Part shown: one piece after another, positions 1-8,252 of the stretch
Position numbering within the stretch: position 1 is the first letter of the stretch
How the letters are laid out: the number at the start of each line of letters is the position of its first letter
IMG/VR virus record: IMGVR_UViG_3300028025_000906
Location: 1-33,884 of that record
Direction: 5' to 3' (one strand)
Length of the DNA: 33,884 bases
Origin: a virus
Program-made: the position numbers and the translations under genes
Notes under the pieces: generated by a model
Told to the model about the DNA's origin: nothing
Databases searched by the model: none
What the model saw: the letters and a program-made list of their open reading frames with translations, nothing else

Positions 1-39
1 AGAAAATTAAAGGTTAAACAAGAAATAGAAAAATTATGA
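1..39 (+). CDS. 3' end of a small membrane-protein gene (continues from the window's right end)
   Basis: Twelve codons are open from the first base and stop at TGA 37-39, overlapping the next start codon as ATGA. The residues are mostly charged and Lys-rich. The last gene of the window (from 33828) runs off the right end after exactly 19 codons, and joining the ends continues it in this frame, giving a 31-residue protein with one membrane helix and a basic tail. This is what a circular genome opened inside a gene would look like. Function unknown; the assignment depends on the circular reading. Confidence 0.6.
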   Translation, partial: RKLKVKQEIEKL

Positions 40-728
40 CTTGGAACGAATTAACAGTTTGGCAGTACCAACAAATCTATCCAATAGTTACTAAGCCTGA
101 GAAGGATTGGACTAACTTAGATGTAGAAAGTAAGCTTGTAGGTATAATTTACAATCTAACCGACACCCAGGTTGATAGCCTATCTATTCAGCAATTCAAT
201 AATCTAAGGGCAACACTTAGCTTTTTAGACGATAAGATTGAAGGTAAGCCGGTTAAGTATACGGAAGTAAACGGAAAACGTTACCGGTTTGTTTATGATG
301 TGCAGCAAATCAAAGCAGCCAGATATATCGAAAGCAAGGTATTCAGCACCGACTTAATTAACAACTTACATAAGTTAGCAGCCTCAATGGTTATGCCTCA
401 GCGTAAAACTTGGTATGGCAGATGGGTAAACGATACCTATGATGCAGCAAAGCATAGCGAGTATGCAGCCGACCTACAAGCCTCTAACTTTGTACACGTT
501 TATCATTCGGTTGTTTTTTTTTATCAAGTATACAGAAATTGGATAGAGGTTTCTCAGGCTTATTTGATACAGGAAATGATGTCGAAGGGAATGAGTCCGG
601 AGTCAGCGCAAGAGGCGGTTCAAATTTTATGCAGCACTTTGGATGGCAATATTGCGCCAAATCTGTTGCCGACCACGAAAATATCACAGTTGACCAAAGC
701 TATGAACTTTCAACAATCCAGTTCCTAA
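36..728 (+). CDS. Putative tail assembly chaperone (gpG-like), frame-0 product
   Basis: A 230-residue protein at the start of the tail gene cluster, where the assembly chaperone that coats the tape measure protein usually lies. The first ~160 residues look globular and end in SVVFFY, encoded over a run of nine T. At that run a -1 shift opens a second frame (521-793), as in the gpG/gpGT pairs of many siphoviruses. The frame-0 tail after the run (residues 163-230) contains the sensible-looking stretch MSPESAQEAVQIL but is unusually rich in G at codon third positions, so it may be an alternative end or only partly constrained. The role is inferred from position and frameshift layout; I do not recognise a family in the sequence itself. 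Confidence 0.6.
   Translation: MTWNELTVWQYQQIYPIVTKPEKDWTNLDVESKLVGIIYNLTDTQVDSLSIQQFNNLRATLSFLDDKIEGKPVKYTEVNGKRYRFVYDVQQIKAARYIESKVFSTDLINNLHKLAASMVMPQRKTWYGRWVNDTYDAAKHSEYAADLQASNFVHVYHSVVFFYQVYRNWIEVSQAYLIQEMMSKGMSPESAQEAVQILCSTLDGNIAPNLLPTTKISQLTKAMNFQQSSS
514..522 (+). promoter_or_regulatory. Candidate -1 ribosomal slippery site (T_TTT_TTT)
   Basis: Nine T bases are read in frame as GTT TTT TTT TAT. The heptamer T TTT TTT (515-521) fits X_XXY_YYZ, so both tRNAs could re-pair one base back. The -1 frame is open from here to 793. An error in homopolymer length in the assembly would look the same. Confidence 0.6.
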
Positions 729-793
729 ACACACTTAGTTACCTGAAGGCTAAAGCCGATTACGATAAAGAGCAACATAGGAAACTTAAATAG
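521..793 (+). CDS. -1 frame extension of the tail assembly chaperone (gpGT-like)
   Basis: Reading -1 from the T run adds 90 codons and would give a 252-residue fusion. The extension begins with a Gly/Ser/Asn-rich linker and then has a compact helical-looking domain containing HFGWQYCAKSVADHEN and TIQFLNTLSYLKAKADYD. A short linker plus small domain is the usual shape of the T part of gpGT. Third-position base use looks like that of the neighbouring genes. The frame has no ATG before position 629, which supports expression by frameshift instead of independent initiation. The fusion normally appears in small amounts and links gpG to the tape measure protein. Shift efficiency cannot be seen here. 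Confidence 0.6.
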   Translation, partial: LSSIQKLDRGFSGLFDTGNDVEGNESGVSARGGSNFMQHFGWQYCAKSVADHENITVDQSYELSTIQFLNTLSYLKAKADYDKEQHRKLK

Positions 794-801
794 CCCCCAA
801 G

Positions 802-835
802 TCCTGCCATTTTTGGTGGGGTTAGTTATTTTTAG
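802..835 (+). terminator. Possible rho-independent terminator after the chaperone gene
   Basis: TCCTGCCA (802-809) can pair with TGGTGGGG (814-821) using three G-T wobbles around a TTTT loop. TTAGTTATTTTT follows. It lies in the 63-base gap between the chaperone and the next gene. The stem is weaker than those after the capsid and tail-tube genes. Confidence 0.4.
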
Positions 836-843
836 ACCTTCCT

Positions 844-856
844 TATATTTATTAGC
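844..856 (+). promoter_or_regulatory. ATATTTA box five bases before a GTG start
   Basis: TATATTTA (844-851) is followed by five bases and then GTG at 857. The same spacing to a start codon occurs at 7029 and 9880, and a related box precedes 7650. It resembles the Bacteroidota -7 element TAnnTTTG with the final G replaced by A. If it is a -7 box, transcription would start at or next to the start codon, giving a leaderless mRNA. A clear -33 element is not visible. Confidence 0.35.
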
Positions 857-1537
857 GTGAGCATAGCAAAAGCACAAATAAGGGAACTTCAGCAAAGCTT
901 TATACAAAGCATAGGAGATACAGAGTTTGACAAGGTCAATCCAAAGGACTTACCTATATTGGAAAGGGTACTTGCTATCTATGGACAAGCCTTTAATACA
1001 AGAATTACCGAAATATTAGACAAAGAAAATATTACAAGTTCTGGTAAGTTAGCAAACCCGGCAGAACCTATACTAACTAAATTTGGTACTGGCTACATTT
1101 TGAGCGTAGGTTATGAGAAGGGTAGTGAGCAAGACAAGTACTTTAGGTTTATCAATAAAGGGGTTTTAGGTACAACAAACGAAAAGGCAGACCCTAATAC
1201 ACCCTATAAATTTGATAAGGCAAATAAATATGTCAATATTGGTGCAGTTGAAAAATGGTTAAGTTATAATAAACTTAAAACAGTAGCAGTTAAAAAATAC
1301 ACAAAGCTTGGAGTAGAAGCTAAAGCGATTGAAAGCAAAAAATCCTTAGCTTTTGTTATAGCCAGAAGTATTCATAGAAAAGGTATTACCTCTACATATT
1401 ACTTTGACAGAGCAGTAGCCCAAATATTCAATAAAGATTTTGTAGCAGATGTTGCCCTTGCAGTTGGTGGCGATGTGCAAATACAAATAAAACAAATAGT
1501 AAACGAAGTAAAGAATGGCAATAACAATAACAAGTAG
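857..1537 (+). CDS. Putative virion morphogenesis protein (gp10-like)
   Basis: A 226-residue protein starting at GTG 857; no ATG lies nearby in frame. The stretch RFINKGVLGTTN followed by a C-terminal SLAFVIARSIHRKGI and a short helical end recalls the small head-tail joining (HK97 gp10-like) proteins seen in Bacteroidota phages, in which a conserved hydrophobic helix ends in a 'K/RGI' turn. It sits between the chaperone and the tail/baseplate genes and overlaps the next gene by 23 bases, so translation is probably coupled. No signal peptide or membrane helix is seen. The family assignment is from memory of similar sequences. Confidence 0.45.
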   Translation: MSIAKAQIRELQQSFIQSIGDTEFDKVNPKDLPILERVLAIYGQAFNTRITEILDKENITSSGKLANPAEPILTKFGTGYILSVGYEKGSEQDKYFRFINKGVLGTTNEKADPNTPYKFDKANKYVNIGAVEKWLSYNKLKTVAVKKYTKLGVEAKAIESKKSLAFVIARSIHRKGITSTYYFDRAVAQIFNKDFVADVALAVGGDVQIQIKQIVNEVKNGNNNNK

Positions 1538-2729
1538 CCCTGCACCTTATTCGTCAATGCACGATAACCTTTGGTTTGTTTCAAGTTCTACTAATAGCGG
1601 AACTACAAACTTTAAATTTGTGTATGATGTATACATTAACGGAAGCCAAGTAATTAGGTCAAAGGTATTCCCTGCGCCAAGTGCAGAAGGTAGCTATGGG
1701 GTGTTTAACGCATCTCCAATGGTAAGAAGTTTTGTAACTAATTATTTCGAGCCTTCAGGAAACTCAATACTTGTAGCTTCAAACGATAAGATTAAAGTAG
1801 ATTACCAAGTAAGGATAGGCGAAGAGGTTAGCGGTGTAACTACTACAAACTTAGCATCTGGCAGCTACTCAGCTTACAACTTTGTGCCGCCATTGTTTGC
1901 CGATGTATTCTTAACAAAGAACAATACACCTTTAGTGTTATCGGACTATTACGATAATTTACTATTGGAAAACTTTACGGACGATTTCTTAACGGAGCGT
2001 GATACGGATAACATAACGCTTGAGTATGGAGATAACTTTTACATTACGTTCCTACGCATAGCAACGGGCGGTTACTCAGCTTGGGTTGAAGTATTAGGCG
2101 ATGGCGACGTGGTTACTAATACAGTATCGGGCAATATTACTTTAGGCGGTCAATTCAATATGTTTAACCTACAAGCAGGACACATAAACGATTGGGCAAG
2201 TGGCACGATTATAGATGAGAATACATACGGCTACAACTTCTATTTAAAAAGAGGTGGCGCACAAACAAGGGTAATTAAATTAAGACATAAGTGCTATCCT
2301 AAATACCAACAATTTAACTTAGAGTTCTTAAATAGATTAGGCGGTTGGGACACTAAAAAATTCGCTTTAGTAAATAGAAGGTCGAGCGAGTATCAAAGGG
2401 CATCATACAGGCGAAGCGACTGGCAGCTTGTAGGTGGGCAAATGACAAATATAGATGGATATAACAGATATAACGAGACAACTTTCAACTATGCTATTCA
2501 GCATAAAGATAAATATAGGCTTACTTCTGATTGGGTTAGCGAACAAGATTATTCGTGGTTGGCTCAACTTGTATCGTCTCCTATTGTTTATATGGAAGTA
2601 CTTGGTGCTTATTTCCCTGTTACCATAAGTACGAGCAATTACGAGTACAAGTTAGAAAGTGCAGACAAACTATTTAACTTTGATATTGAAATAGAAGTAG
2701 GCAAATACTTAACAAGCCAATTCAGATAA
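1515..2729 (+). CDS. Tail or baseplate structural protein, 404 residues
   Basis: The protein is rich in Ser, Thr, Asn and aromatic residues with alternating beta-strand patterns and no membrane helix, as expected for a virion component. It resembles conserved tail proteins of Bacteroidota phages that follow the gp10-like gene. The C-terminal half has a repeatedly charged and aromatic stretch (RRSSEYQRASYRRSDWQ) and ends with a strand-rich region. It overlaps the previous gene by 23 bases and the next by one base (TAATG), so the three genes are probably translated together. A distal-tail or baseplate hub role is inferred from position only. Confidence 0.55.
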   Translation: MAITITSSPAPYSSMHDNLWFVSSSTNSGTTNFKFVYDVYINGSQVIRSKVFPAPSAEGSYGVFNASPMVRSFVTNYFEPSGNSILVASNDKIKVDYQVRIGEEVSGVTTTNLASGSYSAYNFVPPLFADVFLTKNNTPLVLSDYYDNLLLENFTDDFLTERDTDNITLEYGDNFYITFLRIATGGYSAWVEVLGDGDVVTNTVSGNITLGGQFNMFNLQAGHINDWASGTIIDENTYGYNFYLKRGGAQTRVIKLRHKCYPKYQQFNLEFLNRLGGWDTKKFALVNRRSSEYQRASYRRSDWQLVGGQMTNIDGYNRYNETTFNYAIQHKDKYRLTSDWVSEQDYSWLAQLVSSPIVYMEVLGAYFPVTISTSNYEYKLESADKLFNFDIEIEVGKYLTSQFR

Positions 2730-4804
2730 TGATTAGTACAGAGATATACATCGAGGAACAAAAGATTGATTTATTGCAGGATATATCTACGGAGTTCACT
2801 TATGCGATTGATGATGTAAGTGAGTTCGGTAGTCGCAATACTTCTTTTAGTAAGACAATAAGCATACCAGGAACGGCAACTAATAACTTTGTATTTGGTT
2901 ACATCTTCGAACTTAACAACGCTAACTTTACGGATAACAATTTACCAAACGTAGGTTATAACTTTAATGTAAGTAAACAAGCTAATTGCAAAATCTTTAT
3001 TGATAAAGTGCAGATATTTAAAGGCACTTTAAGAATATTAGAGATAGTAATAGACAAAGAAACTATTGAATACCAATGCAGCGTGTTTGGGGAACTTGGC
3101 GGTTTTATTACTACATTAGGTAACAAAAGATTGACAGGTAATATTAATCCTCAAGATGATTTAGATTTTAGCGCTTACAATCATACTTATAGCGTAGCTA
3201 ATATTAGTGCGAGTTGGGATAACCCCGGCGGTTCTGGTTACTATTATCCTCTTATTGATTATGGTAATGTTAGTACAGGGCAATACGGAGTTGCTAAAAA
3301 GGACTTTCAATACACAACGTTTAGACCTGCTTTGTATGTTAAGCAGTACATAGAAAAGATATTTGAAGGTACTGATTATACTTTTAATTGCCCGTTCTTT
3401 GATAGTGATTTATTTAAGAGGCTTATTATTCCGCATAATCAAACAAACATAACTGCGTTAAACAATACAAGTTTAGATGCCAATGCTGACATACAACTAA
3501 TTAATACAAACCTTAACACGTTTGTAGAGTTCACAATGGTAACGGCAGGTAGCTTTACACTTGACATAACAAAGCAACTATTTACTTATACCGGTACGCC
3601 TATAATAACAACCGATATACAATTAACTTTGCGTGGAGATGTAACTAATTACAATCCAAGCCTACCAGCTTTTTCTGTTATCTTAAAAAAAGATGGCGCA
3701 CAAATAGGCAGACAAGATTTTGATGCGAGTATTAATAATTTTATGGACTGCAATATTTTAGTAAGCGGCGTAAACTTTGCTACTAATAACACTATGCAGG
3801 TCGAGATATTAGGTAACGGCATTTTTCTAAATATTATTTTAGGAGAGGTTAAGCTAACTACGACAACACCAAGTCAAGTTCAAATTAACTTAGGAGAAAC
3901 AATAACAATAAACGATACAATTCCTAAAGGTATATTCCAAAGTGATTTCTTTATGAGCATTGTTAAGATGTTTAATCTTTATGTTTATGAGAATAAGTTT
4001 AACGATAAGGAACTTGTTATTAGTCCGTATGTGGACTTCTATCCTACTACTTCAGCTATGGCAGAAGATTGGACAAATAAAATAGACAGGTCAAAACCTT
4101 TAAGTATTAAGCCAATGAGTGAAGTAAACGCTCGTTACTATAACTACAAGTTTAAAACAGACAATGACTTCTACGGAGAAAACTATCGCAAAAAATATAG
4201 CGAAGGATATGGCGATTATATATACGATACCGAATTTGACTTTGTAAAAGAAACAGATGTTTTAGAAGTTATATTTGCTGCATCTACTTTATACCAAGCT
4301 ACCGGACAAGACAAAGTATTCCCGGCTATTTATAAGAAGTCAAACACAAATAGCGCAGAGGACAGAATGGATAGCATTATAAGAATTATGCAAACCAAAA
4401 AGATAACGGGCGTAGGTTCTTGGAACATTATGAATACTACTACAAACTTAGCTACTTATACAAGCTATGGTTATGCAGGGCATTTAGACGACCCAATTAA
4501 CCCTACAAACGATATTAACTTTGGAGCGCCTAAAGAGATACAATTTAGACCTAATAGCTATCCGACTACTAATGTATTCAACGCATTTCATAGCCCTTAC
4601 CTTGCTGAGATAACAAGCAAAGATAGTAAGCTATTAACTTGCTTTGGTTTACTTGATATAGTAGACATTTTTAATTTAGATTTTAGTAAATACGTTTATA
4701 TTGACGGGGTATTGTTTAGGCTTAACAAGGTCGAAAACTTTAACCCTATGGAATACAACACTACTAAACTATCATTTCTTAAAGTAATAGAAACATCATA
4801 CTAA
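2729..4804 (+). CDS. Large tail-tip or baseplate protein, 691 residues
   Basis: A beta-rich protein beginning with MISTEIYIEEQKIDLLQ and a conserved-looking segment DVSEFGSRNTSFSKTISIPG near residues 30-50, which I associate with a tail protein found beside the 404-residue protein in Bacteroidota phages. It is linked by TAATG overlaps to both neighbours. The size, lack of membrane segments and location directly before the tape measure gene suggest the tail tip or baseplate. No enzymatic motif (peptidase, lysozyme) is visible. Tail-tip proteins usually lie after the tape measure gene; here they lie before it. Confidence 0.55.
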   Translation: MISTEIYIEEQKIDLLQDISTEFTYAIDDVSEFGSRNTSFSKTISIPGTATNNFVFGYIFELNNANFTDNNLPNVGYNFNVSKQANCKIFIDKVQIFKGTLRILEIVIDKETIEYQCSVFGELGGFITTLGNKRLTGNINPQDDLDFSAYNHTYSVANISASWDNPGGSGYYYPLIDYGNVSTGQYGVAKKDFQYTTFRPALYVKQYIEKIFEGTDYTFNCPFFDSDLFKRLIIPHNQTNITALNNTSLDANADIQLINTNLNTFVEFTMVTAGSFTLDITKQLFTYTGTPIITTDIQLTLRGDVTNYNPSLPAFSVILKKDGAQIGRQDFDASINNFMDCNILVSGVNFATNNTMQVEILGNGIFLNIILGEVKLTTTTPSQVQINLGETITINDTIPKGIFQSDFFMSIVKMFNLYVYENKFNDKELVISPYVDFYPTTSAMAEDWTNKIDRSKPLSIKPMSEVNARYYNYKFKTDNDFYGENYRKKYSEGYGDYIYDTEFDFVKETDVLEVIFAASTLYQATGQDKVFPAIYKKSNTNSAEDRMDSIIRIMQTKKITGVGSWNIMNTTTNLATYTSYGYAGHLDDPINPTNDINFGAPKEIQFRPNSYPTTNVFNAFHSPYLAEITSKDSKLLTCFGLLDIVDIFNLDFSKYVYIDGVLFRLNKVENFNPMEYNTTKLSFLKVIETSY

Positions 4805-6993
4805 TGGCAGAAAATCAATTATCGTTTGATATAAAGGTAGGTGGTAACCAAGACCAAGCTATAGGCTCGTTAAAAAAGCAATTAAAAGAAGCGCAGCAAG
4901 ACGTACAAGCGTTATCCGATAAGTTCGGTGCTACTTCAGAACAAGCGATTGAAGCAGCAAAAAGAGCTTCAGAATTAAAAGACAGGATAGGCGATGCAAA
5001 AGCTTTAACAGATGCTTTTAACCCAGATGCTAAGTTTAAAGCCTTAACCGCTTCGCTTAGTGGTGTAGCCGGTGGTTTTGCAGCAGCGCAAGGTGCAATA
5101 GGTTTGTTTGGTGCTGAGTCAGAAGCAGTAGAAAAAACTTTGTTAAAGGTGCAATCTGCTATGGCTTTATCTCAGGGCTTACAATCTGTTGGGGAAAGTA
5201 TTGATAGCTTTAAGCAATTAGGAGCGGTTATTAAAAGCACAACTGCGTTTCAAACTGCCTATAATTTTGTTATGGGCGAAAAAGCTGCAATACAAAAGAC
5301 AGATGTTGCAACAACTGTAGCTTCAACTGTAGCAACTAAGGCACAGGCTGCTGCAACTAATACGGCAACTGTAGCAACAACGGCATCGTCTACTGCTATG
5401 AAGGTATTGCGTGGAGCGATACTTGCAACGGGAATTGGCGCTTTAGTAATTGGACTTATAGCAGTAGTACAAAACTTTGGTAAAATAAAAACTGCGATAC
5501 TTAATGCTATCCCAGGACTTGGCAAATTTGCATCTACTGTTGGTAATGTAATCAATGCCTTTACTGACTTGATAGGCGTAACAAATGCAGCTTCAAGGGC
5601 AGAGCAACAAAGACAAGCAATCTTTACAAAAGCAGCTGCCGGTACTAAGATAATTAATGAAGGGATTGACAGACAAATCAAACTACTTCAAGCGCAGGGT
5701 GCGCAACAGGAGAAAATAGATGAGCTTAGAAAAAATCAAATTAAGAATGAATTAAACGATTTAAAAAAAGCTGCAAACGAGAAGGGCATTTTATACGGAG
5801 AACAAGCTAAAAAATTCAAAGACCTTCAAAATGACTTGCAGGTAATTGATGCAACAGCACAAAAAACAAGAGAAGATGCAGCTAAACAAGCAGCACAAAG
5901 AGGTACAGCTAATGCAAATAAATACGGGGAAAGCCAAAAGAAACAAGAAGAGCAACTTGCAAAGGAAAGGTTAGAAGCACAAAAAGAAGCTTTATTAAAA
6001 CTAAGCGAATTAAATAATGAAATATTCTTATCTACTTTTAAAGACGAAAATGATAGAAAAAGAGCAGAATTAAATATTGCATTTGATAAAGAAAAAGCAG
6101 AGATTTTAGCTAATACTAAAATAACAGAAGAGACAAAAAACCAATTAATAGTTGCTTTAAGAACTAAACTTAATTCAGATTTAGATGCTATTAAACAAGC
6201 TGAAAAGGATAAACAAGCAGCCGCAGATGCAAAGATGCTTGAAGAAGCAGCAGCACAAATAGCTAAAGAAGATGATTTAGAATTTGCTAATTTACAGAAA
6301 AAGTTTTCTAAAACACAAGAGGACGAAAAGAAACAAGCAGCAAAAGACCTTGCTGCACTTGATAAAAAGATTGCAAAAAATGAAACTGATTTACAATTAG
6401 AAAAAGATTTATTAGACCAAAGAGATGCTTTATTAGAAGAACAATTTGCTAATAGTTTAATTACTGAAGACCAATACACCGCAAATGTTGAAGCAAATGC
6501 AAAGGCAAGAGTAGATATAGCAAAAAAAGAAGCAGACCAAAAGATAGCTTTAGCACAACAAAGTGCTGCTGCTTTAACTGCATTAAGCGATATAGTAGGT
6601 AAAGAAACGGCTGCCGGTAAAGCTTTGGCAATATCTTCTGCATTAATTAATACCTATTTGGGTATTACTCAAGCTTTAAAATTGCCATTCCCTGCTTCTA
6701 TTCCTGCAACTATTGTTGCTGCAACAACTGGCTTTAGTGCGGTTAAAAACATTATAGCAACAAAAGTTCCTGGTGCATCAAGTTCTGGTGGTGTTGGTAA
6801 TATGTCTACTCCAAATGTTTCGGCAGCAGCACCAATAGCACCTGCACAACCTCAAGCACAAACAACGAGCCTTAATACTGAAACTATTAACGCTTTAGGT
6901 AATCAGGCTATTAGAAGCTATGTAGTGGAAAGCGATGTAACAAGCAGCCAACAACGTATTGCAGCTATTCAGCAACGAGCAAGGTTTGGTTAA
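4804..6993 (+). CDS. Tape measure protein
   Basis: A 729-residue protein with the classic layout of tape measure proteins, which set tail length and run through the tail tube. Residues ~15-60 are Lys/Glu/Gln-rich coiled coil. Residues ~60-200 are Ala/Thr-rich, followed by a hydrophobic segment near 200-222 (GAILATGIGALVIGLIAVV). A long Ala/Gln/Lys/Glu coiled coil spans ~270-600. A second hydrophobic block at ~600-660 contains KALAISSALINTYLGI, and the C terminus is Pro/Ala/Gln-rich. The length is modest for a siphovirus, implying a tail of medium length. The minus-strand open frames inside it are artefacts of its biased codons. The start overlaps the previous stop (TAATG). Confidence 0.85.
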   Translation: MAENQLSFDIKVGGNQDQAIGSLKKQLKEAQQDVQALSDKFGATSEQAIEAAKRASELKDRIGDAKALTDAFNPDAKFKALTASLSGVAGGFAAAQGAIGLFGAESEAVEKTLLKVQSAMALSQGLQSVGESIDSFKQLGAVIKSTTAFQTAYNFVMGEKAAIQKTDVATTVASTVATKAQAAATNTATVATTASSTAMKVLRGAILATGIGALVIGLIAVVQNFGKIKTAILNAIPGLGKFASTVGNVINAFTDLIGVTNAASRAEQQRQAIFTKAAAGTKIINEGIDRQIKLLQAQGAQQEKIDELRKNQIKNELNDLKKAANEKGILYGEQAKKFKDLQNDLQVIDATAQKTREDAAKQAAQRGTANANKYGESQKKQEEQLAKERLEAQKEALLKLSELNNEIFLSTFKDENDRKRAELNIAFDKEKAEILANTKITEETKNQLIVALRTKLNSDLDAIKQAEKDKQAAADAKMLEEAAAQIAKEDDLEFANLQKKFSKTQEDEKKQAAKDLAALDKKIAKNETDLQLEKDLLDQRDALLEEQFANSLITEDQYTANVEANAKARVDIAKKEADQKIALAQQSAAALTALSDIVGKETAAGKALAISSALINTYLGITQALKLPFPASIPATIVAATTGFSAVKNIIATKVPGASSSGGVGNMSTPNVSAAAPIAPAQPQAQTTSLNTETINALGNQAIRSYVVESDVTSSQQRIAAIQQRARFG

Positions 6994-7025
6994 ATGATAA
7001 CAATTTAAAACACTTAATATTTAAA
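6988..7025 (+). promoter_or_regulatory. Two-block junction motif before the protease gene (copy 1)
   Basis: GGTTAAATGATAA (6988-7000), 13 unrelated bases, then TTAATATTTAAA (7014-7025). The same two blocks with the same 13-base gap occur before the scaffold gene at 7604-7641. Here the stop codon is read as GGT TAA, while in copy 2 the same DNA is read as GTT AAA TGA, so the similarity is at DNA level. The box contains ATATTTA ending five bases before the ATG. A phage-specific late promoter or transcription-start element is the likeliest explanation. Confidence 0.5.
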
Positions 7026-7028
7026 GAT

Positions 7029-7613
7029 ATGGACTTACCTGTTTATTTATTAGACATTAGCGAGGATATGAATGACGATGCCGAGGTCGATTATGTGGCA
7101 CTCGTAGACAAACCTGCTATTCAAAAGAATTGGAATGCCTTTAAAAATCAACAACGCTTTGAAGTGGTTAGCGAAGATAAGCGTATTATTTCTGGTCCTC
7201 TTATGTTGGCTGATATGCCTATTTTTAGGAGTGATGCTACTTATGGCGATTACTATGTGGTCTTTTCTAAAGACACTATATTCAAGATTGCTCAAAAGTT
7301 TTTCAAAAGAGGCTACCAATCAAACGTAAACTTGATGCATTCTCCTGACCAACAAGTAGAAGGTGTAACAATGTTTGAGAGTTTTATTACAGACGAAAGC
7401 AGAGGTATACAACCAATGAAAGGGTTTGAAGATGCACCGGACGGCTCTTGGTTTGGTTCTTTTAAAGTAGATAACGAAGGCGTTTGGAATGATGTAAAGG
7501 AAGGTAAATTTAAAGGCTTTAGTGTAGAAGGGTTGTTTACTTACAAGACAAAGCCGACCAAAGAACAAGAACTTATGAATGCAATAAAGGAAATATTGCA
7601 ACGGGTTAAATGA
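7029..7613 (+). CDS. Prohead maturation protease, XkdF-like
   Basis: A 194-residue protein matching the putative phage serine proteases of the XkdF type (Peptidase_S78_2). Recognisable elements are a VDYVALVDKPAI segment near residues 22-33, ISGPLMLADMPIFR near 55-68, NLMHSPD with a likely active His at ~104, GSWFGSFKV at ~140-148, and KGFSVEG with a likely active Ser at ~165. Such proteases cleave scaffold and capsid subunits during prohead maturation. Its position directly before a scaffold-like gene and the capsid gene agrees. It follows the tape measure gene, which is unusual, since the protease normally precedes the tail genes by many kilobases. The catalytic residues are assigned by analogy. 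Confidence 0.8.
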   Translation: MDLPVYLLDISEDMNDDAEVDYVALVDKPAIQKNWNAFKNQQRFEVVSEDKRIISGPLMLADMPIFRSDATYGDYYVVFSKDTIFKIAQKFFKRGYQSNVNLMHSPDQQVEGVTMFESFITDESRGIQPMKGFEDAPDGSWFGSFKVDNEGVWNDVKEGKFKGFSVEGLFTYKTKPTKEQELMNAIKEILQRVK

Positions 7614-7641
7614 TAAACAAAATCTTTTATTAATATTTAAA
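7604..7641 (+). promoter_or_regulatory. Two-block junction motif before the scaffold gene (copy 2)
   Basis: GGTTAAATGATAA (7604-7616), a 13-base gap, then TTAATATTTAAA (7630-7641), exactly repeating the arrangement at 6988-7025. The upstream block overlaps the protease stop codon. The ATATTTA core ends ten bases before ATG 7650. This may be a promoter raising expression of the scaffold and capsid genes above that of the tail genes. Confidence 0.5.
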
Positions 7642-7649
7642 CAAAAAGA

Positions 7650-8240
7650 ATGATGAACGCAAAAGATGCAATTATGCAAATTAGGGCTTTATTCGAAGAT
7701 ATGCCACAAGTAGAGGCTCCGGCTCCTATTGAAGCACCTATCGAAGAGGTACCTGTTACATTCGCGGAATATAGCCTTATGGACGGAACAAAGGTTATGA
7801 TTAGCGAATTAGCTATCGGTGGCGAAGTTACTTTAGCTGACGGAACACCTGCTCCAACTGGCGAACACCAATTAGCAGACGGAACTCAAATCGAGTTAGA
7901 CGAAAACGCTAAAATTATTTCAATCGAAACTCCAGAAGCAGAAGCGGAAATCGCTGACGAAACACCTGCTGAAATGGGTAAAAAGATGGACGAGAAAATG
8001 GCAGACGAAATCGCTGCTTTAGTTTCTGAAAACGAAAATCTTAAAACACAAGTAGCGCAATTAGAGGCAAAAGTTAAGAATGGCTTTAGTCAAGTAGCTG
8101 AATTAATAGAAGCACTTACAAAGACACCTAACGCTGAACCTATTGCGCAACCAAGAAACAACTTTGGTTCTAACGTAACTACTCATAATATGAAGTACGA
8201 TAGAATTGAAAAATTTAGAAACGCTTTATTAAACAAATAA
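7650..8240 (+). CDS. Capsid scaffolding-like protein
   Basis: A 196-residue acidic protein between protease and capsid genes, the usual place of the scaffold. Residues ~15-45 are Pro/Glu/Ala-rich. A small beta-like segment has repeated DGT turns (LMDGTKV, LADGTPA, LADGTQI) at ~47-85. Residues ~95-150 form a Glu/Lys/Ala coiled coil (ENENLKTQVAQLEAKV), and the C terminus is basic (KYDRIEKFRNALL). An acidic coiled coil with a basic capsid-contacting tail is typical of phage scaffolds. Two ATG codons stand in tandem at the start (7650 and 7653); either could be used. The scaffold role is inferred from composition and context. Confidence 0.65.
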   Translation: MMNAKDAIMQIRALFEDMPQVEAPAPIEAPIEEVPVTFAEYSLMDGTKVMISELAIGGEVTLADGTPAPTGEHQLADGTQIELDENAKIISIETPEAEAEIADETPAEMGKKMDEKMADEIAALVSENENLKTQVAQLEAKVKNGFSQVAELIEALTKTPNAEPIAQPRNNFGSNVTTHNMKYDRIEKFRNALLNK

Positions 8241-8252
8241 AAATAAAATAAA

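Noticed and set aside
5259-6643. Long open frames on the minus strand within the tape measure gene (up to 217 codons)
   Set aside because: They mirror the biased Ala/Lys/Gln codons of the + strand gene and translate to Ser/Cys/Phe-rich low-complexity sequence without a start context or neighbours.
7050-7679. Minus-strand open frames opposite the protease and scaffold genes
   Set aside because: The + strand protease has clear motifs across the same bases; the minus-strand products are His/Phe/Cys-rich shadows.
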